DNA of 64,000 nucleotides from Allobosea caraganae (GTDB taxonomy: Bacteria > Pseudomonadota > Alphaproteobacteria > Rhizobiales > Beijerinckiaceae): positions 62,001-126,000 of the forward strand of contig NZ_QQTO01000012.1 of the NCBI RefSeq assembly GCF_003351345.1. The letters run 5' to 3'. This document shows positions 1-11,854 of the stretch, one piece after another. The notes under the pieces are model-generated. The model made no database searches. It saw only the letters and a list, made by a program, of their open reading frames with translations, and was not told the DNA's origin. Every line of letters begins with the position of its first letter. Positions within the stretch are counted from its first letter, which is position 1. A program made the translations under genes and the position numbers.

Positions 1-1
1 C

Positions 2-499
2 GTCAACGAGGACGAGATCGAGGGCCTGATGGCCTGGGCCCACGGGCTCGGCATGGACCTGACGCTGATCGAGGTGATGCCGCTCGGCGAGATCGAGCCC
101 GGCCGGATCGACCAGTTCCTGCCACTCTCGATCGTGCGCGCAAGGCTGATGGACAAGTACACGCTCGACGACGACCCGTACCGCACCGGCGGACCGGCGC
201 GCTATGTCCGGGTGCGCGAGACCGGCGGGCTGCTCGGCTTCATCACGCCGATGACGCATAATTTCTGCGAGAGCTGCAACCGCGTCCGCCTGACCTGCAC
301 GGGCACGCTCTACATGTGCCTGGGCCAGGAGGACGCCGCCGACCTGCGCTCGGCCGTGCGCGCCTCAAGTGACGACGCCCTGCTCTACCGCGCCATGGAC
401 GAGGCGATCTCGCGCAAGCCCAAGGGCCATGATTTCGTGATCGACCGGCGGCGCTCGCGCCCGGCCGTGGGCCGGCACATGAGCGTGACGGGCGGCTAG
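2..499 (+). CDS. moaA: GTP 3',8-cyclase MoaA, C-terminal part (5' end outside window)
   Basis: Radical-SAM enzyme that turns GTP into 3',8-cyclo-GTP, the first step of molybdenum cofactor synthesis. Only the last 166 codons are present; the frame is open from base 2. The C-terminal [4Fe-4S] motif that binds GTP is visible as [13 protein letters not shown] followed by a third cysteine in LYMCLG (C-x2-C-x13-C). The protein ends in the conserved Gly-Gly dipeptide needed by MoaA. A Mo-cofactor gene suits an organism that also carries the molybdoenzyme NasA at the other end of the window. Confidence 0.95.
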   Translation, partial: VNEDEIEGLMAWAHGLGMDLTLIEVMPLGEIEPGRIDQFLPLSIVRARLMDKYTLDDDPYRTGGPARYVRVRETGGLLGFITPMTHNFCESCNRVRLTCTGTLYMCLGQEDAADLRSAVRASSDDALLYRAMDEAISRKPKGHDFVIDRRRSRPAVGRHMSVTGG

Positions 500-533
500 T
501 CACTGCCCCCCGGCAAGTCCCACAGCGCAGCCT

Positions 534-848
534 TCACTTGCCGCGACAGGTCTCGCTCTGGCTCTTGCCTGCCCGCGCCAGCGTGGCGTCGTTCCCCTTG
601 ATCCAGAATTCCACGGCGCCGGACGCATAGCGGCCGCCATCGGCAGAAACCACTTGCGGCAGCGTGAGCTTGCCGCGCTCGCCGGCAATCGTCAGGACGA
701 CGTTTCTTGGCGTAGCGCCCGGAGCGGAAAACGCCGCGGTCAACCGCGTGCCGCCACTGCAGTCATAGCGCAGTTCGGCGGATAGGGCCGGGCCGGTCAT
801 CGCCACAACGGCGAGAAACCCGGCACATGCGACAGCTTTGGCGGCCAT
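534..848 (-). CDS. MliC-family secreted protein (C-type lysozyme inhibitor-like)
   Basis: Small exported protein of 104 residues. Residues 1-24 form a signal peptide ending ALSA. The mature part has the MliC pattern: YDCSGGTRL near the start, a central beta-rich section, an SGAVEFWIKG block and a terminal cysteine (SETCRGK) that can pair with the first. Known MliC proteins inhibit host C-type lysozymes in the periplasm or outer membrane. No lipobox cysteine is seen, so it should be soluble in the periplasm. The start at 848 was chosen over an in-frame upstream start because AGGGAGGG lies just before the ATG and the signal peptide begins there. Confidence 0.75.
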   Translation of the reverse strand: MAAKAVACAGFLAVVAMTGPALSAELRYDCSGGTRLTAAFSAPGATPRNVVLTIAGERGKLTLPQVVSADGGRYASGAVEFWIKGNDATLARAGKSQSETCRGK

Positions 849-1000
849 GTTGCCCTCCCTGGAAGCCGAACAGCCCGGATGCGAAGCGCTCATCCTGCGG
901 CCAGCGGTCTGTGAGCTAGCACACATTTTCGCCGGGTCCGAGCGGCTATGCCTCTAGCGCTTTCAAGGCGCCTTGCTCGACCACCTTCCAGGAGAGACAG

Positions 1001-1306
1001 ATGCGCAGCAGCCTTGCCCTTGCCCTCGTCACTCTTGTCACCCTCGGCCAGCAGCTCGGTGCCCAGAGCGCCGAGAGAGCCGATCATGACCGTCAGATCT
1101 CCGCCTGCAATGCCTGGCGGGAGCGGCTCTCGAACACGGTCCGCGACAGCAGCGGGACAGGATCGCTATCGCTGGAGGATGCGGCCGCCGCGAACGGGCT
1201 GATCGAGATGATCGGGAGGCGCTGCAGCGGCGACGATCCGCAGAGGATGTCCCAGCTCTTCGCCATCGTCCTCGACACGCTGAGCGACCAGAGGCAGCAG
1301 CCATGA
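1001..1306 (+). CDS. hypothetical secreted protein
   Basis: A 101-residue protein with an N-terminal signal peptide (roughly residues 1-21, ending LGAQS) and two cysteines in the mature part (ISACNAW and GRRCSGD) that could form one disulfide. I do not recognise a family. A GGAGAG ribosome site precedes the ATG. Its stop overlaps the start of the next gene (ATGA at 1303-1306), so the two are translationally coupled and possibly functionally linked. Confidence 0.6.
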   Translation: MRSSLALALVTLVTLGQQLGAQSAERADHDRQISACNAWRERLSNTVRDSSGTGSLSLEDAAAANGLIEMIGRRCSGDDPQRMSQLFAIVLDTLSDQRQQP

Positions 1307-1599
1307 TGCCGGTCGCAGCGCTGACGGACCTGATCGGCTTTCTTGCCGCCGGCATGACCCTGACGGCCTTCTGCTGCACGCAAATGATCTCGCTCCGGGC
1401 GGCTGCGATTCTGGCGAACCTGCTCTTCATCGCCTATGGCGCGCTGCTCAATCTGACCCCTGTCCTCGGACTCCATTGCATCCTGCTGCCGCTCAACCTG
1501 CTGCGCTTCGCCGGTTGCATGCGGGAGAGGCAGGTCGATCTGCCCGGCCGGGCGACTGGACCATGCCCATTGCGGCGGGCGCCGCCTCTCCATCACTGA
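1303..1599 (+). CDS. small inner-membrane protein
   Basis: A 98-residue protein with about three hydrophobic helices. The motif FIAYGALLNLTPVLGLH followed by ILLPLNLLR resembles the membrane part of small YgjV-like inner-membrane proteins and the N-terminal membrane region of some cyclic-nucleotide-binding-domain proteins; here no soluble domain follows. The start overlaps the stop of the preceding secreted-protein gene. The last 25 residues are basic and proline rich and look unconserved. Function unknown. Confidence 0.6.
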   Translation: MMPVAALTDLIGFLAAGMTLTAFCCTQMISLRAAAILANLLFIAYGALLNLTPVLGLHCILLPLNLLRFAGCMRERQVDLPGRATGPCPLRRAPPLHH

Positions 1600-1754
1600 C
1601 GCACGCGGCCAGTGCCCGCCGGTCCCCGGCGCCGACCCGGCTGGGTCGCGTTTCGACGATGGCGGGGCCCTCGTTCCCGCCTCTTTTGAGGCCCAGCCGT
1701 AAGAGCAGTCTCCCGCCTGCCCAAGCCCACCATCGCAAAGACGAGGAGGACACC

Positions 1755-3140
1755 ATGGATGCCACCACGACCGACGCCTTCATCGGAGCCATGCGCGGCC
1801 CAGTCGTGACCCGAGCGGATGCGGACTACGACTCCGTCCGCAGCCTCTATAACGGCATGATCGACAAGAGCCCGATGCTGATCGCGCGCTGCACGGACGT
1901 CGCCGACGTCGTCACCGCCGTGAAATTCGCCCGCGACAGCGGCCTGCGCGTCGCGATCCGCGGCGGCGGGCATAACGGCCCCGGCCTCGCCAGCGTCGAT
2001 GACGGGTTGATGATCGACCTCTCGCTGATGAAGGGCGTGCGCGTCGACCCCGCCAGCCGCACCGTGCGCGCCGGCCCCGGCTGCACGCAGGGCGATGTCG
2101 ACCACGCCACGCACGCCTACGGCCTGGCGGTGCCGGCCGGCATCGTCTCCAGCACGGGCATCGCCGGGCTGACGCTGGGCGGCGGCACCGGCTACCTGAC
2201 CCGCAAGCACGGGCTCACCAGCGACAACCTGATCGAGGCCGACGTCGTGCTGGCCGATGGCCGCATCGTCACGGCGAGCGCGGCGGAGAACCCGGACCTC
2301 TACTGGGGCCTGCGCGGCGGCGGCGGCAATTTCGGCATCGTCACCAGCTTCCTGTTCAAGGCGCACCCGGTCGGCATGGTCTATGCCGGGCCGGTGTTCT
2401 GGGACATCAAGGACGCGCAGCAGGTCATGAAGGCCTATCGCGACTTCCTGCCCGGCGCGCCGGAGGAGCTCGGCGCCTTCGTGGGCCTAAAGACCGTGCC
2501 GCCGGTGGAGCCCTTCCCGGCCGAGCATCGGGGCAAGAAGGCCTGCGCCGTCATCGCCTGCTATAACGGCCCGGCCGAGCAGGGCCAGGCCGCCATGGCC
2601 AAGCTCTTGAGCAAGCTGCCGGCGCCGCTGTTCAACTGGATGGGCGAGATGCCCTTCCCGGCGCTGCAGTCGATGTTCGACCCGTTCTTCCCCAAGGGGA
2701 TGCAGTGGTACTGGCGCGGCGACTTCGTGAAAGAGCTGACCGACGCTGCGATCGACGCCCATATCGTCCAGGCGCAGCAGGTTCCGAGCGCGCTCTGCCT
2801 GATGCATCTCTACCCGATCGACGGCGCGGTGCGCCGCGTCGGCCGGAACGACACGGCCTGGAACACGCGCGACGCGACCTGGTCGATGGTGATCGCCGGC
2901 ATCGACCCGAACCCGCAGAAGGCCGGCGAGATCACGCGCTGGACCAAGGGCTATTGGGAGGCGGTGCATCCCTATTCAGGCAGCGGCGGCTATGTGAACT
3001 TCATGATGGAGGATGGCGACGTCAGCCGGCTCAAGGCGACCTATGGCGACAATTACGAGCGGCTGGTCGCGCTGAAGGCGAAGTACGATCCGGAGAACTT
3101 CTTCCGCATCAACCAGAACATCAAGCCGATGCACGCCTGA
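1755..3140 (+). CDS. FAD-dependent oxidoreductase of the berberine-bridge/6-hydroxynicotine oxidase type
   Basis: A 461-residue flavoprotein oxidase. It has the PCMH FAD-binding fold at about residues 35-210, with IRGGGHN (His73, the usual covalent FAD attachment histidine), then SSTGIAGLTLGGGTGYL and GLRGGGGNFGIVTSF. The C-terminal BBE segment is present near the end (YDPENFFRINQNI). The second attachment cysteine of bicovalent BBE enzymes is replaced by Ser/Thr, so single His linkage is expected. Substrate unknown; relatives oxidise sugars, alkaloids or alcohols. An in-frame extension to 1476 exists, but GAGGAGGA just before 1755 and the family length support this start. It is convergent with the next gene. 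Confidence 0.85.
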   Translation: MDATTTDAFIGAMRGPVVTRADADYDSVRSLYNGMIDKSPMLIARCTDVADVVTAVKFARDSGLRVAIRGGGHNGPGLASVDDGLMIDLSLMKGVRVDPASRTVRAGPGCTQGDVDHATHAYGLAVPAGIVSSTGIAGLTLGGGTGYLTRKHGLTSDNLIEADVVLADGRIVTASAAENPDLYWGLRGGGGNFGIVTSFLFKAHPVGMVYAGPVFWDIKDAQQVMKAYRDFLPGAPEELGAFVGLKTVPPVEPFPAEHRGKKACAVIACYNGPAEQGQAAMAKLLSKLPAPLFNWMGEMPFPALQSMFDPFFPKGMQWYWRGDFVKELTDAAIDAHIVQAQQVPSALCLMHLYPIDGAVRRVGRNDTAWNTRDATWSMVIAGIDPNPQKAGEITRWTKGYWEAVHPYSGSGGYVNFMMEDGDVSRLKATYGDNYERLVALKAKYDPENFFRINQNIKPMHA

Positions 3141-3146
3141 AGAAGG

Positions 3147-4925
3147 CTACATCCGGTAGGCCATGCGCACGCCGCCCCAATGGCGGCCGTTGATGCGCAG
3201 CGGGGCATCGACCTCGCGCATGACATGGGTGACGCCGCCGCCCATGTCGCGGTGATAGGACTGGACCAGGAAGGGCCGCACCGACCGCGCCGCCATGATG
3301 CCGGCGCGGTCGTCGAAGATGCGGCGGTTGCGGCTGTTGGCCGTGTTCCAGACCGTCTCGCCCGGCCGCTGCTTCTGGGCGAACGGCACGTTGTGCACCG
3401 GGATGTAGCCGTTGCGGTCGATCGGCACCGCGAAGACGAGGCGCGGGTCGCTGCCGAGCATCTCGGCCAGGATCGGCGGCAGCAGCGCCTCCAACGCCGG
3501 CAGGGCACGATGCGTGAACTGCTGCGGATCGGTGCCGGCGACCGGCTGGTAGTCGATGTCGAACAGGTCGGCCTCGCTGAGCTTGCCCTGGCGCAGCGCC
3601 AGCTCGTAGAGCGCCGCAATGCGGGCGGCGAAGTGCTGGGCGCGGTCGATCAGCGGCCGGTAGGATTGCTCGATCTCGTCGAGCAGCCGGCGCAGCGGCT
3701 CGTGATCGCTGACAGCCGTCCCGTCGAAGGCGACGTGCAGGCCGAGCTCGCTCTTCGCCATCAGGCGGCAGACTAGCGGCGGCAGGTCGGCGATCGTGAT
3801 CGAGCCGGACAGGCCGGGCTGAACCTTGGGCGTGCCCTGGCCGGCCAGCAGCGCGCCGCCAAGGCCGAGGTCGACGGTCTGCGACGAGAAGCTGTCGGAG
3901 CCAAAGCGCGCCTGGACCGGGTATTCGGCGGGAAAGCGATCATGCTGGCGGCGGTCGGCGAAGGCGGTGTGGCGCAGCAGCGGCACGAAGCGGACCAGCA
4001 GCCCTTCCGACTGCCTGGCGCCGTCGGCCATGGCACCCCGCGCCTCGGCGCTGCGGGCGGCGGCCATGAGCGCCATCTCGTCGATCTCGCCGACCTGGCG
4101 CGAGACGGTGTCGATGAAGCGGGCGGTCTCGTCGGCGCTGCGCGAGAGTTCGGCCGCAGCGGCGGCCTGCTCGTGGGCTGCGCTGCCGATCGCGGCGATG
4201 ACCGGGTTGACGTCGCGCACCATCTGCAGCGCGTCGTTGACGATGCCGGCCGAGCCCTGGGCCGTCTGAGCCAGCCTGTCGACGCGGCTGCGGATATGGT
4301 CGACGGCCTCGCGCACCTCGACCGAGAGCGCCTTGACCTCCTGCGCCACGACGGCGAAGCCGCGCCCGCTCTCGCCGGCGCGCGAGGCCTCGATGGTGGC
4401 GTTGAGCGCGAGCAGGTTGGTCTGGCGGGCGATCTCGGCGATCGAATCGACGATGGAGCGAATCTCGACCGTGGCGATGGCGAGCCCGGTCATCATCTGC
4501 GTCGCCTCGCCGGCGCGCGTGGCGGCGGCCTCCAGCATGTCGCGGGCGCCGTTCATCGAGCTGCCGACCTGCTCGGCGGCGTCGGAGACCTGCTGGGTCG
4601 CGGTCGCGAGCGCGCTCGAATTCAGGCTCGCGGTCTCGGCCGCCTCGCGGAGGTCGCCGGTGCGCCTGTGGATGCCGATCGAGCCCTCCTCGGCCTGGCT
4701 CGACGTGTGCTCGGCCTGGTAGAGGCGCCCGGTCAGACGGCGCAGCGCAGCGACGACATCCTGCTCGAGCGCGCCGACCGCCTCCCGGATCGAGGCCTCG
4801 GTGTCGAGCGGATCGCTCTCGTCATAGGTGGGTGCCGCACGCATGCTTTTGGCAGGCGTGAACGGCCCTGCGGGCACAGCCCGGTTTCGGCTGTCCAACC
4901 AGCGCCGTAGCCTGTCGCGAAGCAT
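3147..4925 (-). CDS. soluble methyl-accepting chemotaxis protein with PilZ and C-terminal sensor domain
   Basis: A cytoplasmic chemoreceptor of about 592 residues with no membrane helix. Residues 85-310 form the MCP signalling coiled coil; the hairpin tip has [19 protein letters not shown] PilZ-like domain follows (about 325-410), with [12 protein letters not shown] as the RxxxR element and DLGLGG where DxSxxG is usual, so c-di-GMP binding may be weakened. The last 140 residues carry [16 protein letters not shown], a [14 protein letters not shown] block and [11 protein letters not shown], a sensor module found at the C-terminus of other alphaproteobacterial receptors. A TTG six bases upstream is a possible alternative start. 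No che genes are nearby. Confidence 0.85.
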   Translation of the reverse strand: MLRDRLRRWLDSRNRAVPAGPFTPAKSMRAAPTYDESDPLDTEASIREAVGALEQDVVAALRRLTGRLYQAEHTSSQAEEGSIGIHRRTGDLREAAETASLNSSALATATQQVSDAAEQVGSSMNGARDMLEAAATRAGEATQMMTGLAIATVEIRSIVDSIAEIARQTNLLALNATIEASRAGESGRGFAVVAQEVKALSVEVREAVDHIRSRVDRLAQTAQGSAGIVNDALQMVRDVNPVIAAIGSAAHEQAAAAAELSRSADETARFIDTVSRQVGEIDEMALMAAARSAEARGAMADGARQSEGLLVRFVPLLRHTAFADRRQHDRFPAEYPVQARFGSDSFSSQTVDLGLGGALLAGQGTPKVQPGLSGSITIADLPPLVCRLMAKSELGLHVAFDGTAVSDHEPLRRLLDEIEQSYRPLIDRAQHFAARIAALYELALRQGKLSEADLFDIDYQPVAGTDPQQFTHRALPALEALLPPILAEMLGSDPRLVFAVPIDRNGYIPVHNVPFAQKQRPGETVWNTANSRNRRIFDDRAGIMAARSVRPFLVQSYHRDMGGGVTHVMREVDAPLRINGRHWGGVRMAYRM

Positions 4926-5136
4926 CAGCAATCCCGTTCAGCAAGGAACCAGGCGTTTATCGATTCATAACGTTAACAAAGCCTGACCTTGCGTCAGATC
5001 GAGGCGCCAGCCAGCACGGCGCGGCATGGAGCCCCGCTACTAAAAGCGCTTCGCACTTCCCGAGATCATGTTTTAAAGCTCCGCTCCCATCCTGCTCTCG
5101 CTCTGAGCCCCCTGCCCCCTCTGCAAGGCCACTCTC

Positions 5137-6276
5137 ATGACGAGCCAAAGCTATGACGTGATCGTCGCCGGCGTCGGCGCCATGGGCTCGGCCGCCTGCT
5201 GGCACCTGGCGCAGCGTGGCCTCAAGGTGCTCGGGCTGGAGCGCTTCGACCTCGGCCATGCGATGGGCTCCTCGCACGGGCTGAACCGGATCATCCGCCT
5301 CGCCTATTTCGAGGGCTCGCACTACGTGCCGATCGTGCGGCGCGCGCACGAGCTCTGGGCCCAGACCGGCGCGGAAGCCGGGATGCAGCTGCTGCACGTC
5401 ACCGGCTCGGTCGACCTTGCGCCCGAAGGGGCGGGGATGGTCGAATCCTCCCTGAAATCCTGCCTCGACCACGGGCTGACGCATGAGGTGCTCGACGGCA
5501 AGGAGATCGCGCGGCGCTTTCCGGCCTTCCACCTGCCGGCCGGCCATCTCGGCCTGTGGCAGCCGGATGGCGGCTTCGTCGCCTCCGAGAAGGCGATCTA
5601 CGCCCATGTCGGGCTGGCGCAGTCGCGCGGCGCCGATATCCGCACCAACGAACCGCTGCTCGACTGGTCTCCCACCGCTGACGGCGGCGTCACCGTGCGC
5701 ACCGAGCGCGGCACCTATTCGGCCGGGCGGCTCGTCATCACCTCCGGCGGCTGGATCACTGATGCTGTGCCGGCGCTGGCGAGCAAGCTGACGACCGTGC
5801 GGCAGGCCATCGGCTGGTTCACCACGCGGCGGCCGGAGCTGTTCCGGCAAGGCGCCTTCCCGGTCTTCATCCTCACGGTCGAGGAAGGCAATTTCTACGG
5901 CTTCCCGCTCTACGAGCATCCCGGCTTCAAGCTGGGCGGGCCGCATTTCGCGCGCGAGCCGATGGACCCGCGCGATCCCGACCGCACGCCGAGCCCGCAG
6001 CAGGTCGCGATGATCAGGGAGTGCCTGGCGCGCTACCTGCCCGATGCCGCCGGCGACCCGCTGACGCTGAAGGGCTGCGTCTACACCGTCTCGCCCGACG
6101 AGGACTTCGTCATCGACACGGTGCCGGGCGTGCCGCAGGCGGTCTTCGCCTCGTGCTGCTCCGGCCACGGCTTCAAGTTCGCCAGCGCCATCGGCGAGAT
6201 CCTCGCCGACCTCTCGACCAGCGGCCGCTCGGCCTTCAACCTTTCCCCCTTCTCGCTCGGCCGCCTCGCGGCCTGA
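5137..6276 (+). CDS. solA: N-methyl-L-tryptophan oxidase / monomeric sarcosine oxidase family
   Basis: A 379-residue DAO-family flavoenzyme that oxidatively demethylates an N-methyl amino acid, giving formaldehyde, H2O2 and the free amino acid. The N-terminal dinucleotide fold (VIVAGVGAMGSAACWHLA) is followed by the MSOX/MTOX signature SSHGLNRIIRLAYFEG. Cys314 in KGCVYTVSPDEDF is where this family attaches FAD covalently, and GHGFKFASAIGEILADL closes the fold. Length matches the family. Two exporter genes follow closely on the same strand. Whether the substrate is sarcosine, N-methyltryptophan or another secondary amine cannot be told from sequence. Confidence 0.85.
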   Translation: MTSQSYDVIVAGVGAMGSAACWHLAQRGLKVLGLERFDLGHAMGSSHGLNRIIRLAYFEGSHYVPIVRRAHELWAQTGAEAGMQLLHVTGSVDLAPEGAGMVESSLKSCLDHGLTHEVLDGKEIARRFPAFHLPAGHLGLWQPDGGFVASEKAIYAHVGLAQSRGADIRTNEPLLDWSPTADGGVTVRTERGTYSAGRLVITSGGWITDAVPALASKLTTVRQAIGWFTTRRPELFRQGAFPVFILTVEEGNFYGFPLYEHPGFKLGGPHFAREPMDPRDPDRTPSPQQVAMIRECLARYLPDAAGDPLTLKGCVYTVSPDEDFVIDTVPGVPQAVFASCCSGHGFKFASAIGEILADLSTSGRSAFNLSPFSLGRLAA

Positions 6277-6303
6277 CCGGACATTCCCCGACAGGACGCC
6301 GTC

Positions 6304-7206
6304 TTGGCCAGTGCCGCCCAGAACCGCCGCGGAATCATCGCGTTGCTGATGGCGATGTCGCTCTTCGTCGGCAGCGACACGCTGATGAAGCTGGCGCGCG
6401 AGATCTATCCGGCCGGGCAGGCGCTCGCGGTGCGGGCGATCTTCGCCATCACCGCCGGCATCGTGCTGGTCTTCCTGTTCCGGGAGGGGCGCCACCTCGG
6501 GAAGCTGCTCAAGCCCTACGTCCTCCTGCGCGGGGTGATCGAGGGCACGGTCGCGCTGACCTTCATGTGGTCGCTCGGAAAGCTGCCGCTCGCCAACATC
6601 ACCGCCATCCTGATGGCCTCGCCGATCATCATCGTCGTCATGGCGGTTCTGCTGGGCATCGAGAGCGTCGGCTGGCGGCGCAGCCTGGCGGTGGTCGTCG
6701 GTTTCCTCGGCGTGCTGCTGGTGATCAGGCCGGCGCCCGAGAACTTCGACATTCCGGCGATCGTGGCGCTGATCAGCGCCATCCTGGTCGGTGCGCGCGA
6801 CCTGCTGACGCGCAAGATCGGCAGCGACATCCCGGCGACGGTGGTCACGCTGTCGACGACCGTGATCGTCGGTGCGTCCTCGCTGGGGCTCGGGCTCTTC
6901 GAGACGTGGCAACCGGCATGGCGCCTTGAGACCCTCTATCTCGCGGCCGCCGCCGTGCTGGTCACGATCGGCAGCGTGCTCACCGTGATCGCCTTCCGGA
7001 GCGGCGATATCGGCGTCATCTCCGGCTATCGCTATTCCGTCGTCGTCTTCGCGGTGCTCGTCGGCTATCTCGTCTGGGGCGACATGCCCGACGCCTGGGC
7101 GATGGCCGGCATCGCACTGATCGTCGCTAGCGGGCTCTACACGCTGCACCGGCAGCGCGTGCGCCCCGATTCCAAGCTCCAGATCGAAAGCGGGCCGACG
7201 CCATGA
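6304..7206 (+). CDS. DMT-superfamily (EamA) transporter
   Basis: A 300-residue inner-membrane protein with about ten helices arranged as two EamA repeats (roughly 15-145 and 160-285). Typical elements are GVIEGTVALTFMWSLGKLPL at the end of the first repeat and the glycine-rich helix packing. Such proteins export or import amino acids and related metabolites; SAM-uptake-type relatives are close in length. The start is TTG at 6304, chosen because AGGACG lies about 7 bases upstream and the first helix would be cut by the next ATG. The stop overlaps the next start (ATGA). Confidence 0.8.
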   Translation: MASAAQNRRGIIALLMAMSLFVGSDTLMKLAREIYPAGQALAVRAIFAITAGIVLVFLFREGRHLGKLLKPYVLLRGVIEGTVALTFMWSLGKLPLANITAILMASPIIIVVMAVLLGIESVGWRRSLAVVVGFLGVLLVIRPAPENFDIPAIVALISAILVGARDLLTRKIGSDIPATVVTLSTTVIVGASSLGLGLFETWQPAWRLETLYLAAAAVLVTIGSVLTVIAFRSGDIGVISGYRYSVVVFAVLVGYLVWGDMPDAWAMAGIALIVASGLYTLHRQRVRPDSKLQIESGPTP

Positions 7207-8393
7207 GCGCGACCGCTTTGCCAGCCAGGCCGACGCTGCTGGTGCTCGTGGCGATCTCGATGCTGCAGCCGATCGCGCTCAACCTGCTGGCGCCGGCGAC
7301 ACCGGCCCTGGCGCGCGCCTTCGGCGCCAGCTACGCCACGATCCAGCTCACGCTGACGCTGTTCCTGGTGGCGGTGGCGGTGACGCAGCTCATCATCGGC
7401 CCGCTCTCGGACCGGTTCGGCAGGCGGCCCTGCGTCGTCGCCGGGATCGCGGTCTTCGTCTCCGGCTCGGTGCTCGGCGCGCTCTCGCAATCGACCGGCG
7501 TGCTATTGAGCGCGCGGGTGCTGGAGGGCGCGGGGTCCGGCATCGCGTTTGCGCTGGCGCGCGCGATCATCCGCGACACCGCGAGCAAGGACCAGGCGGC
7601 GAGCCAGATCGCCAGCGTCACCATGGTCATGGTGGTGGCGCCGATGATCTCGCCCTATCTCGGCGGCCATATCGAGACCTGGTTCGGCTGGCGCGTGATC
7701 TTCTGGTTCATGACCGCAGTCGGCAGCGCCGTGCTGCTGCTGACCATCCTCAAGCTGCCGGAGACGGCGCCGAGCGTCGGCATCAGGACCTCGCTGCTCG
7801 GCGTGTTCCGCGCCTTCCCGGCGCTTGCGGTCGATCGCGGCTTCCTCGTCAACGTCGTGGCGCTGGCGATGACCTCGGGCGCCTTCTTCGCCTTCGTCGC
7901 GGCGGCGCCCTACATCATCGTCGAGATCATGGGCCGGGGCTCGGACACCTACGGCGCCTATTTCGTCCTGAACGCGCTCGGCTACATGATCGGCAACTTC
8001 TTCATGTCGCGCCAGGTCGTGCGGCGCGGCACCGGGCCGATGATCCGGTTCGGGCTGATCATCTCGTTCGCAGCGATGAGCGTCGCGCTGGCGCTGTCGC
8101 TGAGCCCCTGGTGGACGCCGCTCACCTTGTTCGTGCCGCTCGCCGTCAGCGCGCTCGGCAACGGCTTCACCATCCCCGGCTCGACCGCGGCCGCGCTCTC
8201 GGCCAAGCCCGAGCTCGCCGGCTCGGCAGCGGGGCTGATGGGCGCGCTCCAGCTCGGATCGAGCGCGCTCGTCACCGTGATCATCAGCTGGCTGGTGACG
8301 ATCTGGCCCCAGTCGCTGGTCGTGACGATGTGGCTGATGACCGGAATCGGCCTGTTCTGCCTGCGCTTCGGCGGCTTCAAGCCGCGCGGCTGA
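7203..8393 (+). CDS. MFS drug-resistance transporter, Bcr/CflA family
   Basis: A 396-residue major facilitator with 12 predicted helices. The loop 2-3 signature appears as GPLSDRFGRRPC; the motif-C region of helix 5 is less typical, with VMVVAPMISPYLGGHIE characteristic of Bcr/CflA proton antiporters. Its start overlaps the stop of the DMT gene, so the oxidase, the DMT transporter and this exporter form one transcription unit. The cargo could be a product or toxic analogue related to the oxidase substrate, but that is inference. Confidence 0.85.
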   Translation: MSATALPARPTLLVLVAISMLQPIALNLLAPATPALARAFGASYATIQLTLTLFLVAVAVTQLIIGPLSDRFGRRPCVVAGIAVFVSGSVLGALSQSTGVLLSARVLEGAGSGIAFALARAIIRDTASKDQAASQIASVTMVMVVAPMISPYLGGHIETWFGWRVIFWFMTAVGSAVLLLTILKLPETAPSVGIRTSLLGVFRAFPALAVDRGFLVNVVALAMTSGAFFAFVAAAPYIIVEIMGRGSDTYGAYFVLNALGYMIGNFFMSRQVVRRGTGPMIRFGLIISFAAMSVALALSLSPWWTPLTLFVPLAVSALGNGFTIPGSTAAALSAKPELAGSAAGLMGALQLGSSALVTVIISWLVTIWPQSLVVTMWLMTGIGLFCLRFGGFKPRG

Positions 8394-8410
8394 GCGAGAG
8401 CCCAGCGAAC

Positions 8411-8821
8411 TCAGCGGTAGAAGCCGCCCTCGTAGCGGTCGCGGCTGAGGTTGCCGACGCTGCCTCCGCCGACGAAGACGCCGCGGATTTCGCCCAGGCC
8501 GGTGGTGCCGCGCGCCTCGACATAGCCGAGCGCCCGCGCCGAGGAGCCGAAGGAGGAACCACGGCTGTTATAGGAGCGCTTGCCGAACTCGGCCCGGACC
8601 TGGCCGCCGGCGCGCACGCACAGCGTCGAACCCTCGACCTTGACGAAGCCCGGCCCGTATTCCGGGCAGGCGCGCGCGGCCTGCTGCTGCTTCAGGGCAG
8701 CGGGCAGTCTGGACTTGGCCAGCGCGTCGCCATGACCGGGAATGGGCTGGCCGATCGACTGCGCAGCCGCGGGCGCGGCAACGGCGAGCGCGGCGAGGAG
8801 GCACAGGGCGAAGCGCGGCAT
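8411..8821 (-). CDS. truncated porin-like secreted protein
   Basis: A 136-residue protein with a signal peptide (residues 1-21, APAAAQ). The mature part contains the N-terminal hallmark of rhizobial porins: CPEYGPGFVKV, then LCVRAGGQVRAEFG and a following ARGTTGLGEIRGVF strand. In true porins of this family a 16-strand barrel of more than 300 residues follows; here the reading frame ends after two or three strands, in EGGFYR. The gene has a good GGAGG site and a clean stop, so it may be a functional short protein rather than debris. It is convergent with the MFS gene. Confidence 0.65.
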   Translation of the reverse strand: MPRFALCLLAALAVAAPAAAQSIGQPIPGHGDALAKSRLPAALKQQQAARACPEYGPGFVKVEGSTLCVRAGGQVRAEFGKRSYNSRGSSFGSSARALGYVEARGTTGLGEIRGVFVGGGSVGNLSRDRYEGGFYR

Positions 8822-8942
8822 CAGCAAAATCCTCCAACGAAGCAGCGTTAGCACATCGGCATCATGCCGCTAAACCGCAAGCGCGGCAAAGCCATGGCGG
8901 CAAGATCGTGATCGGCAGAACTCTGGAGCCTGCTGCAATCAA

Positions 8943-9010
8943 GCGAAAACGTCTCCGCGTCATCCCGGATAAGCGGCGAAGCAGCGCCGCTCCGGGATGA
9001 CGGCGTTCGC
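8943..9010. repeat. dispersed palindromic repeat (GTCATCCCGG type)
   Basis: The arms CGTCATCCCGGA (8958-8969) and TCCGGGATGACG (8991-9002) pair perfectly around a 21-base middle. The lead-in AAAACGTCTCCGCGTCATCC also occurs at 42955-42974, where a longer member of the same family lies. Confidence 0.8.
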
Positions 9011-9043
9011 TTCTGGCAAGTCACAGCATGCTCCAGCTAAACG

Positions 9044-9068
9044 AAAAACCCCGGCCTTGCGGCCGGGG
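9044..9068 (-). terminator. Rho-independent terminator of the first TRAP gene
   Basis: GC-only 8-bp stem CCCCGGCC/GGCCGGGG with TTGC loop (9049-9068). On the minus strand the stem is followed by five T residues (9048-9044). It sits 38 bases after the stop of the minus-strand TRAP binding-protein gene. Confidence 0.85.
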
Positions 9069-9105
9069 CTCTCGAGTTGGCCGGTAACCCGGCGGGTCGC
9101 TCTCT

Positions 9106-10383
<1,278 letters not shown>

Positions 10384-10402
10384 TTAGAGCTTTCCAGTCA
10401 AG

Positions 10403-10428
10403 AAAAAGCCCGGCTTGCGCCGGGCTTT
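10403..10428 (-). terminator. Rho-independent terminator of the second TRAP gene
   Basis: Stem AGCCCGGC/GCCGGGCT (10407-10426) with a TTGC loop. The minus-strand transcript continues into a run of U from A10407-A10403; three T on the other side would also allow weak plus-strand termination. It lies 43 bases past the stop of copy 2, so the two TRAP genes are separate transcription units. Confidence 0.85.
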
Positions 10429-10470
10429 CATTTGGCTCGACCGGCGCCTGAGCGCCGATTTTCATCCGAC

Positions 10471-11854
<1,384 letters not shown>

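Noticed and set aside
4957-7149. 730-codon open frame on the minus strand opposite solA and the DMT gene
   Set aside because: Composition is His/Asp/Arg-rich antisense sequence; the plus-strand genes carry clear family motifs.
8959-9002. possible intrinsic terminator
   Set aside because: No T-tract on either strand and the same sequence recurs at 42955, so it is better described as a dispersed repeat.
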